Source of the DNA: Ypsolopha sequella
Lineage: Eukaryota > Arthropoda > Insecta > Lepidoptera > Ypsolophidae
Direction: 5' to 3'
NCBI GenBank assembly: GCA_934047225.1
Contig: OW203989.1
Span: forward strand, 12,933,977-12,997,976
Length of the DNA: 64,000 nt
The notes beneath the pieces were generated by a model, which did not search any database, had not been told where the DNA came from, and was given only the letters and a program-made list of their open reading frames with translations. The position numbers and the translations under genes are program-made. Numbering within the stretch: the first letter of the stretch is position 1; every line of letters begins with the position of its first letter. This document shows positions 45,887 to 55,756 of the stretch, one piece after another.

Positions 45887-46256
45887 TTATTATTTAATTA
45901 CATATATTTTTATAAGATTAAATTTCGAGTTGTAAAAAGTGTATTATACAACGTGTAACAAAAAGGTGTTACCATATTTGAAGAGCTTATTGAGTCAATG
46001 GTATATACCAACTTTTACCATGAAACGAATCCTGTATCTCGAAAAAAAAAATTACTGTTTCATAGAAAAATATATGCCGATATGTATGAAAGGGCAGATT
46101 TTTTTTTTTGAGATTTCAGGGTTGGCTCTATAGTAAAAGTTGTTCTATACCATTGACTGAATAAGCTCTTCAAATATGGTTACAACTTTCTGTTACACGT
46201 TGTATATACCTACTTTGCAAAATAAACTGTTTGAATTTATTTGAATTTGAATTTGA
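45887..46256 (+). repeat. LINE 3' tail, split by a MITE
   Basis: ATTATTTAATTACATATATT, GATTAAATTTCGAGTTGTAA, AAAGTG and, after the MITE, CTTTGCAAAATAAACTGTTT with repeated GAATTT. The same tail is at 29688-29800 on the other strand. Confidence 0.75.
45948..46203. mobile_element. ~256-bp palindromic MITE (CAACGTGTAAC ends)
   Basis: ACAACGTGTAACAAAAAGG pairs with the inverse of CTTTCTGTTACACGTTGT; CATATTTGAAGAGCTTATT and GTCAATGGTATA also pair over about 70 bp. TATA on each side suggests a TA target. The core resembles the MITE at 38666-38920. Confidence 0.85.
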
Positions 46257-46397
46257 CATCATATAAATGAAATAAATTTTTAAACCTACGCACGGAGAGA
46301 ATGCAATCATGGTATAACAGGTGCGACGACTAGCGAAGCGAGGAAAAGCGTATTAGGTTAACAAGTAAATACATTTGGGAGCGTAGCGGAGTCTAGT

Positions 46398-46770
46398 TTT
46401 AATAGGGATTTCACAGCTGCCTTGTGAAAAACCCGCCTTTTTCTAATTATACTTTACAGAACACTTAAATTCAAAATTCACTCAAAAGTTATTCAACAAA
46501 ACGTTATTACCTATGTATTTTATATGCTGCCATCGCAAAAAATTCATTAGTTTATGTAAATAAGAATTTAAAAAATTCTGATTAAGAAAATATTTAATAT
46601 TCTAAATTTACAGAAACCAATGGAAACTTTGCGATGGTATCATACACAATACATAGGCAATAATGTGTTGTTGAATAACTATTGAGTGAATTTTGAATTT
46701 AAGCATTCTGCTTTGATTCATTAGAACAAGGCGGGTTTTTCACAATTCGACTGCGAAACCACTCTTAACA
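46398..46770. mobile_element. MITE R3, fullest copy
   Basis: Both arms are present: left TTGTGAAAAACCCGCCTTTT, CAGAACACTTAAATTC, TTATTACCTATGTATTT, CTGCCATCGCAAAA; right AAACTTTGCGATGGTATCAT, ACATAGGCAATAAT, GAATTTAAGCATTCTG, GCGGGTTTTTCACAATTCGA, AAACCACTCTTAAC. About 370 bp, no coding sequence. Confidence 0.8.
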
Positions 46771-48700
46771 AAAATATTATAGGCCCAGGCAGATCATGAT
46801 ATATCCAATTTTACGATATGCCGACGACATAAATATAACGGTTTCATTTTTCATATTCAGACTTTTAGAAGCCTGACGTCTCCTAGACACATTAATCATC
46901 GACAGAAAATATGCTCCACTAATTACCAAAGACCGAGAAAAAAATGTGAGAAACACGACCCTGATACAACACTGAACATCAGTCAAGTCACAAACAAGAT
47001 TACAATGTATTCAATCTATGGAGGGCAATTTATCAAGAGTTTTCGTGCTATAGACGTGCCACTGACGTTGCAGGCTCCAGGGTTGACGTCCCCTGTCGTT
47101 GGACGTTATCGACAGCTGCCTTTATTGCGATAGCAAAAATTTTATTAAGGTTACTGGTGCATTGTACTAGAGGTCAAGTCTTATCAAGCATAAACTAAAG
47201 CACGCTAGTCCTTATCTAAATAAAGTATTTAGTAAGTACAGCATTTTTGTTTCTGAGGTTACCACGGGTGATTAAATTTTTATGTACTTGCTATTCATCA
47301 AAGTAATAATCAGTATAGATATTCTGGAATAAAAAGAAAGGCCTGGAGAGCAATTCCCAGTCTGTCGAATTAGGCTTCTCGACAATAAAAACCTGTTTTA
47401 TCTATCGAATTCCATACATTTTTAGCTCGAGTTTTAGAAATCTCGCTTCGACTAATTCTCCGGGATAGCCCCCCTAGTCACAGTCAAACTCACTGCAAAA
47501 GTATAATAATTTTAATTAGTTGATTGATTGATTAAATAGAAAATAAACAAATAAACATGATTAACATTTTAGATTGTCTGCGTTCGGTAAGAGATACTCA
47601 ATATCTTCTTACTGAGTAACTTGTACTGTTTCGCTAATATAACTTTAATAACTCCAGCTATTTTCATTCGGTTTCACTTTACACACTTTTCACTTTTAGA
47701 ACATAATTAACTATCAGTTTAATTTAAATATTTTCGAGGTTTATATACAAATAGGCTTGAGTTTTTTTTATGATGAAGGCTATGTTAACAAGTTTTCTGT
47801 GAAAGATTCAATTCAAATTAAAAAATTCAAAATTATTTAAAAATTATTTATTCATAACATTTAATTTAACTTTTTTAAACTGATAGGCACTTAGGTCTCC
47901 ATATTTTTTTTTTACACCACAGACCTTTGAATGTTGATTAAAATATTTCAATGGTCAAGTTTTATGTTTTAAATTTTTTTGCCTGGGAAAACCGTTACCG
48001 TTTTTGAAAAACAGTGAAACTAGTATCATAAGAAAACTCATTAAAAAAATACCAAGAACAAAAAAGTGAAATTTGCATCAGTATTACAAATGAAATTTAA
48101 AAAAAGAACTAAGGGTAGCAAATACTAGAAATTACATAAAAGTTCAAAAATCTCGAAAACCATACGACTTACTACTTACTTACTGGACACCCTGTATACA
48201 CAAAACTGGCTACCTTACCCCTGAGACAGACCCGTTTGGCAACCTTCGGTAAGGAATTCTAAAAATATCTTTATTATACTTCATTATTTTGCTGTAATAA
48301 ACGGCGGGTTGATTTAATTTTAGGTGTAGATTGAGATATATTAAAAAGCTTTTAAGATCTTACATTTAATATTTGCCTGCTGCTTTTCATTTTACTTTTA
48401 TTAGAATATATTATCCCGAAGATAGCTTATAATAATCCTATAAACAAGTATAAGCTTTTAAAAGTATACCACCCAACAGACGCGTTTTACAGGATCAATA
48501 ACAGGACTACCTGGATTCCATGTATTATTTATGCACATTAAAGGATCACAAAATAAGATGTCATGTCCTTAACAAAAATCCTATTACGTAAATAAGCATA
48601 AATAAGGACCTTCTGTAGGATTATATTTGCAATAAATTTTCCTAGTCATTTATTATTTATTCAATAAAAAAGCCTTCCAAGAATCATATTACGTAAATAA
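46771..48700. other. No gene seen
   Basis: A tRNA-like phrase (CCAGGGTTGACGTCCCCTG near 47076) has no matching A box and no cloverleaf. Otherwise AT-rich and featureless. Confidence 0.4.
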
Positions 48701-49205
48701 ATTGGCCAAGTGTAAGTCGGGCTCGTGCACAAAGGGTTCCGTACCACCACACAATATTAAACCCTACCAACAGTATAGTAAATAACAATAATATATGTTT
48801 TAGTAACATCAAGGCGACAAAAAACAAGCTCCTTAAATGGTAGCGCCTGACAAACATTTCGATATCCTCTGAGTACGGCACACTAATTTTTATTATTTTA
48901 GTTCGGACTATACAATACAATTTGACCAAATTAGAAAGTATATGTATACCATCTTTAAGAGCTGAAATAATTTTTTCAAGGTTTTTTGTATGAAGACCGC
49001 CACGGATTTATTTTATTTTTTTATTTTTTATATGGTAGGAAGATGTCATAACACGTATTCTGTGACAATTTTAACTGACTACTTATTACGGCTGAAGCTG
49101 TAGACTCCTGTGACAGCAGACGGACAGACATAGAGACAGACCAAACGCTTAATAATAGCGGTAATAGGGTCCCGTCTGGCACCCTTCAGGTACGGAGCCC
49201 TAAAA
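48701..49205 (-). repeat. Dispersed repeat R2, reverse orientation
   Basis: Starts TTGGCCAAGTGTAAGTCGGG and AAAGGGTTCCGTACC and ends CAGGTACGGAGCCCTAAAA, with CAGACGGACAGACATAGAGA before it. Confidence 0.75.
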
Positions 49206-49975
49206 CAGAGTTCGTAGTTTCTCATAACCCATTATTTTTTTGCCTATAGATTCAATTTGCTTACCCTTTTTGCTACGACGCGACGTAGCGAATGCTACAA
49301 CGCACGTTATTGCGTCAGGAGTCGCTTGCAGTACCTATTTATGACCCGAAACCATAATTTCATGAAAATTCAGTAATAATTTGTATCAGTGGTTAGTAAA
49401 TCTGTTGCAAAATATAGAGATCCGGATCCGTCAAGATAAGGCCGGGTCCAAGACTTCTCTTAAGTAGATCCTGGACTTTCTGCCGCTTTGACGGAGGTCT
49501 GACAGGGAAAAACAAGCATGCTGTTAGTTTCAATGGTCCCAACATCATATTTTAGTAAAAGTGATTGTTCCGTTTAATCTTCGAGTTTATCCACTCATCG
49601 TCGCCCCGCTTTGAATGTTACTGTAGCAACCTGGTCTAAGGTAGCAACCAACCAAAAATATACTTACAGTTTATCGAAATTGATAATTCGCTTAGATTAA
49701 ACTATGTTAAGGTGTTTTAATTCGAAAACCATTTCTAGATGTATTTTTAATTAGCCGTATTTTAGAACTTGTGGTCTATAAAGCCTCATAGTGATGAATA
49801 TTAAAATTAATAAATTTACGAAAAAGCTAAAACTTCCATTTGCCTGCGTGACGTCACTTTAGAAATGGCTGTTTAGAAATGTGTCCTTTGCTATCAAGAT
49901 AAATTTATAATAATTTGCTTCCGACTGATTTGACAGATGGATGACAGATGAGTAGACAGACAAAGACAGACCACC
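49206..49975. other. No gene seen
   Basis: No domain or repeat recognised. Confidence 0.4.
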
Positions 49976-50797
49976 TTTTAGGGTTCCGTAGTACCTAAAA
50001 GGTACAAAAGGAACCTTTATAATGAGACTCCGTTGTCAGTCCGTCTGTATGTCACAGCCTCATAACTTTAGCACCGTTAATGATAAAGACATAAAATTTG
50101 GCAAGAAAATATCATTAATTTGCCCACATATTATGGTGTAAAAAAAAGTTATGAAAAATTTGAAATTGTTCAAATTATTTCTAAAACAAAAGTGAGAAAA
50201 ATAAAAAATATTATTCTAAAATTACAATATAGGTATCAAATTGTAGATATTGTAAAGCTTATTATAAAATATAAATTTAACGATATTTACTGGCACTGGT
50301 TTCCGAGAAATATTTAAAAAACCCAAAAAATATGTATGCCCCCCCCCCCTTATCTCCGAAACTGGTACACCGAAAAATATGAAAAATGTGTAAATTGTAG
50401 ATCATAACTGGCCAATTACAGGAAAACTATAGCGATTTAAAAAAGGTGAGTACAAATGAGAAAAAAATAAAGTATAATAAATAAAAAAAAATGTATAAGA
50501 ATACAATATGAATATCAAATTGTAGGTATTAAAAATTTGATTCTAAAAAAATATAGTTTGGCTATATTTCATTGCATTTATTTTGAAAAATCCTTGAAAA
50601 ACCGGAAAAATATGTATCTCCAAAACTGTTGGACCGAAAAATATGAAAAAAATCATGATAATATAATATATATAATGTGTTTACGTAAAGATTACAGGAA
50701 AAATGAAGCGGTTGAGAAATTCACGAAAAAAATGACTAAATTAAATTTATCATTCACAATACGGAACCCTAGGTATGCAAGTCTGACTCGCACTTGG
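49976..50797 (+). repeat. Dispersed repeat R2 with internal duplication
   Basis: TTTAGGGTTCCGTAGTACC to ATACGGAACCCTAGGTATG and CTGACTCGCACTTGGC. CTCCGAAACTGGTACACCG (50355) and CTCCAAAACTGTTGGACCG (50618) show the duplicated core also seen at 30937-31718. A 100-codon open frame inside is not supported as a gene. Confidence 0.8.
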
Positions 50798-51087
50798 CAA
50801 TCACACACATTATATAATATAAGCAATCACACATCATAATAAGTATAATGTCTAATATTCTCAAGTGACGTCATATCCGAAAACTCTTTAATAAATAATG
50901 GTGAATTTATATACCAAAATAATGAAAACTATGTCCTTAAACTCTCTTGAAAAAAATCTTTCAGAAATTACGCTAAGGGAAATAATAATTTTACTTGCGA
51001 CAGTCCGCACTTTATGAAATATAGACAGCGTCTCGTTTATTGTCGTTTATGGCTCGTAGAATAATATTAAATAATTTGTGTTATTCC

Positions 51088-51120
51088 CTGAAGATGGTTA
51101 AATCACCGAAACCGGTTGAG
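51088..51120 (+). other. CTGAAGATGG...CGAAACCGG motif (R10)
   Basis: CCTGAAGATGGTTAAATCAC followed by CGAAACCGGTTGAG; same layout as 18688 and 20743. Confidence 0.55.
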
Positions 51121-51571
51121 AAGTGTGTAAAAAAAATATTTTTTTTTTAAACAAATCATAAAAGTGTTTGTGTTGAAAATCAAGATGCTGCTAGAGTAAT
51201 AATTATTCGTTATGAAAGGCTGCAAAGTTATAATGTTGCAAAGTATTTGGCGCGTGTACTTCTATTGATACCTGAGGAAGCAAAGCCACAGTGATTTAGA
51301 AGACCCGATTTTTTGACATATTTGATTTAACTATTTAAATACCAGAGTAAAACTCCCATCACGCTTTTAGATATTGTAAAAAGAATGTCAGAATAATGAA
51401 AAAAGAAAAAAAAATACAAATTGGTGTAAAATAATAACCCGCTAAACTTAACCACAACAAAGTTATGAAGAGTTTTCAAATTTTTGTTTTATTTTTTTCC
51501 TCATCTATAAAGAAAAACTGAATCCGGGCAATTTACTAAAATGTTGGTCTTATTTGTATTAATTTACAATA

Positions 51572-51718
51572 AAATTTATTGAAAAAGGCGTTACTTTGCG
51601 GAAGTCCATCATAAATTTGTAGATATATTAATAATTTGCAATATTCCGCTAAACACTCTTACCATGCTATTCAAAATGCAGACTCAAGCACCGCCCGCCC
51701 TCCCGCATAAAACATGCT
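51572..51718 (-). repeat. ~148-bp repeat R7, copy 2
   Basis: Inverse of 42415-42562. On the minus strand it begins exactly where the BEL/Pao integrase frame stops making sense (after KVEACF), so it may be part of the element's 3' LTR joined by deletion. Confidence 0.75.
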
Positions 51719-52110
51719 TCCACTTTACAATAAACAGTGGCAAGCTCCTCAAAAGTTAGGACAGTTTCCCCAATAACGCAGCGGAGGTGGGTCTTCGCCG
51801 ACTTGACGGCAGCTTCAAAAAAAATTCCCTCCCCAGTGAGGGCAATTTGGGGGACTGTACCGCCAAGTTACCCCTTTCCGGGCGAAGATTTAACTTAAAC
51901 TAGCATAGTTATTTACAAAACAAAAAATAACAACATCATTAGCAGTACCTCTGTAGATTGTGCCATTGTCGGAACGAATAAGTGAAGGTAAACCCCTACG
52001 CGACACGAAACGATCCAACGCGGCGACGAAGGCCTCCGTAGTCAAAGCTGATACCACTGCCAAGTGAACGGCCTTGGTGGCCAAGCACACAAATACACAA
52101 GGTATGCTTT
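51700..52110 (-). pseudogene. BEL/Pao integrase fragments
   Basis: The first piece reads CLATKAVHLAVVSALTTEAF, VAALDRFVSRRGLPSLIRSD and NGT, matching the integrase core of BEL/Pao (CLxTKAVHLELVSDLTTxAF...RRGxPxxIxSDNGT), with the second catalytic Asp in SDNGT. After a break, GIFFEAAVKSAKTHLRCVIG and ETVLTFEELATVYCKVEAC match the segment leading to the catalytic Glu region (E...K..L.R..G...LTFEEL.T....IEA). The first catalytic Asp region is lost. Confidence 0.75.
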
Positions 52111-52339
52111 CACAACCCGAGCGTTGCGATTGCTGAAAACCCCCGTGCGCATTACGTATGTGTCAATCCGACACCAACAGATTTACCAAAGGTCCGTCTT
52201 GGGTAGAAGCAAAGAATGAAGACTTCCGTATGGCAGGTCAGCTCTCCAAAATCAGCCTCCAAAACGCAGAAGTCCTTCATAATCCGTGAAAGGATTCAAA
52301 CGAGCAACCGCTCACTTCAGCCTGGCGTGATTTTCGCAC

Positions 52340-52440
52340 AGAACTCGAAGTCTAAACTTGATGAGGTCCGCCTGAAGTACACGAACCCAGTGTACCAATG
52401 CGCTCCAACGCTCCTCTGCACTCATGGCTGGGGACAAAAT
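52340..52440 (-). pseudogene. BEL/Pao pol scrap before integrase
   Basis: SAEERWSALVHWVRVLQADL IKFR on the minus strand resembles the connecting region between RNase H and integrase. Short and uncertain. Confidence 0.4.
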
Positions 52441-52639
52441 ATATGAATTTCATTGACTGGTTGGTATTTCAACATAATACCACCATCATATTGGGATCCT
52501 CCAAATCTGCAAACAGTATATGTTTATTTGAAAGCCATTTCCTAAGTTCGAACATAATAATCCAAGTATCGAATCAAATATCGAATATCCAAAATTGTGG
52601 ATACCTCCACCAATGAAGAAGAACCCAGAGTCTTTTAAA

Positions 52640-53000
52640 AACCAAATAGGATCCATCCTAACAAATCCGCGCCCAGGAAAACATCGACTGGGGCCGGATG
52701 ACAAAACGTGGGTCTGCCAGATGCAGACCTGACGTGCATGAGATTATGGACGGAGGAAGGTCCAAAGAAGGCTGCCAGCCGACAATATTGTCTATAACCA
52801 TGGCTGCAGCCGCTGTTTCAACTCAAGTCCACCAATACCTAGGAGCGGCACCGACGAAACCTCCAGGTTCAAAACTAATCGGTGCGCCATTTGACTTTCC
52901 GAGTCGAGGAGGGCCCATATCCTAACTCAATCCCCCCTGGGGCCCTAGACGCGAGCCATCGCGGTAGGCAACAGAACCGTCCGCGGTTCCGTACTCATGG
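52640..53000 (-). pseudogene. BEL/Pao aspartic protease, degraded
   Basis: Pieces in changing frames: PRTVLLPTAMARV, ALLDSESQM (the active-site D-S-G reads D-S-E), VSSVPLLGIGG, and DVFLGADLLG. These match the order of BEL/Pao proteases: RTVLLPTA, ALLDSGSQ, then VDxLLGAD. Several stops and frame changes; the altered active site agrees with loss of function. Confidence 0.65.
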
Positions 53001-53292
53001 CTTGAACAAGCTAGTTACAGGCTACCCCACCTGTGGAGTGCAGGACCAGTCCACTGGCAGTAATATGGCTGGCGCGTGCACATACCCACCCTGGGGGGAG
53101 CGTAGCCTCCAACTCTCCCTGAGTACGGCGGGTGGTACTCTAACCGCGGGTACTCGCGGTACGGCGGTGAGTTACCCCGTGACTCCGTCTTAACACGGTG
53201 CTCCATGCCAGCTGGCACCAAAACCGGCGCGGGGAGGGGGGGCCTAGCCCTTGCCAACTCCAATTGGCCCCCGCCCGTAGGGGCCCAATTCA

Positions 53293-54840
53293 CTACATGG
53301 CCATATGTGTGATAGCCCCTACGGGTCCACGCGCAAATACATAACTCACCTCCCGGTGAGGGGGCGCGCCTCGCGCCGCAGTCCTCCGTTCCGACGGAGG
53401 GGAGCTCTGCCCGACAGCATGCCTTCCCTGGACCGAGGGGGGGGAAGTTCTCCCTGACGCACCCCCGTTGTCCAAGGGGGGGGAAGTTCTCCCTGAAGCA
53501 CCCCCGCCCGTAGGGCTCCGTTGCTGCGGGACCGGTGAAGCCGCTTCAGATCTGTTGGCACACAACAATAAATGGTGAGGCCCCTCACACTCACTGCAAC
53601 GTCGTGGCTCGGGACAATCACGTTCGAAGTGATTGCCCAAGCAACCGAAACATAGGCTCTTACGCTTCACTATGCGTCGCCGCTCGGTGACGTGCAGGTT
53701 TCGCCACTGCTGACATCTCAGCAGGTCATGCCCCGTATGGCCACACTGTAAACAGGTCGATGACCTCTCGACCACGGATGCCATATCGCGTCCCCGCGAC
53801 AGCTGCGGTTGTCTGGGCTCCCCACATTCCGATGAGCCAGCAGACGAAAATGATTGCGCCCCAGGTGGCGCCAAGTCCGGTTGTGATGTTTCTGCTACCC
53901 TAGCTTCATATTCAAGAAACCTCATTAAGTCCGTAAATTTAGGCACAGTGCTGCCATCTTTTTCTGCGGACACCCGCTCAAAACGTGACCTCACGTCATT
54001 AGGCAACCTACCTAAAATAATGTGAACGAGTAAAAACGACCACTCGTCCACCGGTAAACCTAATGTTCTAAGGGCATTACACGCCACAGTGACCGGGGTC
54101 AGCAACTGCAACCTTAGTTGGGCCCGGTCAGTTACCCTAGGTAACATCAACAATTGAGACGCATGCGCATCCGCCAGTAAGCGCATGTTCTGATACCTAT
54201 CATTTAATAAGCCCCACGCTATATCATAATGATCATCCTCCACCCTGAGGTGCTGGATGAGCGACCTGGACTCGCCCTCCAATGTTGACATCAAATATGC
54301 CATCTTTTGCCCCTTTGATAAATCTACCCTAGAATTTACTAATGAATTAAACATATTTTTAAAAGAAACCCATTCTTGAATTTTCCCATTAAATTTATTT
54401 AGTTCTAAACTAGCCAAACTACCAGACACGCCATCTACCGGTTGAGGCGTGACAACTACAGGACCTCCTGAATTTTGCCTCTTTATATCAGCAATATTAT
54501 TTGACTTTATAACCAGCGCCTTACCAGTGGCGCCATCTGTTGGTCCAGGTGTGCCAACAACCGGGCTGCCCGATTGCCGCCTCTTGATCATGGAGGCCGC
54601 CTCAGTTACATCATCATAAATCCCTTTTATCTGAGCCAAATTCGTAACATACCTCTTCATAGGCTCGTCACTTTCCTGCAGTGCTGCCACAGCCGCCTCT
54701 GCGTCAGCCAGCCGCTGACTCATCCGCTCGGCTCTCTCTAGGATTGCAGTGTCACGATCCGATCGAGATAGCAATCCTTGGACGGTTGCAAACCAGCGGA
54801 GCTCCTTCGCAAACGCAGCCTTGTGAGACTTGGACATCAT
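53293..54840 (-). CDS. BEL/Pao Gag, nearly complete
   Basis: An unbroken frame of 515 codons. I place the start at the MMSKSHKAAF methionine (54840), since upstream codons read as leader sequence. Order: an N-terminal helical region (LRWFATVQGLLSRSDRD, heptad-like up to about residue 80), then LELNKFNGKIQEWVSFKNMF, which is the start of the DUF1759-type capsid region found in BEL/Pao Gag, running to about residue 330, then three zinc knuckles: C-x2-C-x4-H-x4-C (CLQCGHTGHDLLRC), CFGCLGNHFERDC, and CSECEGPHHLLLC. The tail has repeats of QGELPPP/SGRTSPP. Gag packages element RNA into particles in the cytoplasm. The frame is open although pol is destroyed, so either decay is uneven or the copy was mobilised in trans. 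Confidence 0.8.
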   Translation of the reverse strand: MMSKSHKAAFAKELRWFATVQGLLSRSDRDTAILERAERMSQRLADAEAAVAALQESDEPMKRYVTNLAQIKGIYDDVTEAASMIKRRQSGSPVVGTPGPTDGATGKALVIKSNNIADIKRQNSGGPVVVTPQPVDGVSGSLASLELNKFNGKIQEWVSFKNMFNSLVNSRVDLSKGQKMAYLMSTLEGESRSLIQHLRVEDDHYDIAWGLLNDRYQNMRLLADAHASQLLMLPRVTDRAQLRLQLLTPVTVACNALRTLGLPVDEWSFLLVHIILGRLPNDVRSRFERVSAEKDGSTVPKFTDLMRFLEYEARVAETSQPDLAPPGAQSFSSAGSSECGEPRQPQLSRGRDMASVVERSSTCLQCGHTGHDLLRCQQWRNLHVTERRRIVKRKSLCFGCLGNHFERDCPEPRRCSECEGPHHLLLCANRSEAASPVPQQRSPTGGGASGRTSPPLDNGGASGRTSPPSVQGRHAVGQSSPPSERRTAARGAPPHREVSYVFARGPVGAITHMAM

Positions 54841-54963
54841 GCCGCAACAAACCGGGAAAATGTATAAATAAAAACTATTTAGCAAACACCCTGACAAGGC
54901 ACAAATACAGAAGCACTGCTCAATAGATACCCTACCTATAACTAGAATTGAATTAGCAAAATT

Positions 54964-55143
54964 AATTCCCAATTACCAATGTATGTACTGTCCGTCAATA
55001 CTAAACAAACAAATAGGTTCCTACCTAATTCCAGAATTTAATTATCAAATGTAATTCCCAATTACAACAATGTAGGTACTGTATCAGTAATACAAAACAA
55101 ACAAATAGGTTCCTACCTAATTCTATAATTTAATTATCAAATG
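54964..55143. repeat. 89-bp tandem duplication in the BEL leader
   Basis: AATTCCCAATTACAA, AAACAAACAAATAGGTTCC, TACCTAATTC and AATTTAATTATCAAATGTAA occur twice at a step of about 89 bases. Confidence 0.85.
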
Positions 55144-55550
55144 TAAATTATATTTGGTGTATACAATACACACAAACCCGAATGCACATTCCACTATGCA
55201 CTTGTATACATCCTTGTAAGTACATACATTCAAGCCAAGATAACCGTATATTAGCTAACAAGTTGATTTCCAATCTATAATATAAACCGTTATATGATAT
55301 AATGTTATTGCAATACAAGAACACTTGATATGTACCAAACTATCAAATTATACTGATATTACTGAACCACATCAATGTGGTACCCTCCGGTAATCAATTA
55401 TCTACTCAAAGCACTAAACATATCCAATGTAATTGCTACATCAAAAACATGTACATTACAACCATGTAAAGCCTAGCTATGTTAACAGTTCAATGACACT
55501 GGGGCCGCCCAGTTCCGCTGTTTAAATGTATATAAACCAAAGTTGGGATT

Positions 55551-55756
55551 AACCACGGTCTAGCTACCAGAAATTGTTTGATAAAGGAGTGGTAATGTTT
55601 CTGACTAGTGACGGGCATCGGCGTCACTGGTGCGAGGGTTCCATAACCACGCTCTGCTACCAGAGATTGTAGCTTAAAGGAGTGGTAATGTTTCTGACTA
55701 GTGACGGACATCGGCGTCACTAGTGCGAGGGTTCCATAACCACGCTCAGACACCAC
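55551..55756 (-). repeat. ~94-bp tandem repeat with PBS-like sequence
   Basis: On the minus strand TGGTAGCAGAGCGTGGTTAT and the variant TGGTGTCTGAGCGTGGTTAT each precede GGAACCCTCGCACTAGTGAC. Two full units and a diverged third start lie 93-94 bases apart. TGGTxxCxGAGC is the form of a retroelement primer-binding site, so the site seems to have been duplicated. Confidence 0.6.

Larger units (their letters stand above)
51700..55756 (-). mobile_element. BEL/Pao LTR retrotransposon relic
   Basis: Minus-strand order: PBS-like TGGTGTCTGAGCGTGG just inside a putative 5' LTR (near 55756), a leader with two tandem duplications, gag (54840-53293), a degraded aspartic protease (about 53000-52650), a large deletion that removes reverse transcriptase and RNase H, a scrap before integrase (about 52440-52340), and integrase (52110-51700). 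No pair of LTRs could be aligned by eye. The element is non-functional. Confidence 0.75.

Noticed and set aside
50537..50839. 100-codon open frame on the plus strand
   Set aside because: Falls inside the R2 copy at 49976-50797 and runs through its terminal sequence.
52698..53193. 75- and 103-codon open frames on the plus strand
   Set aside because: Antisense of the BEL/Pao protease region and gag-protease spacer.
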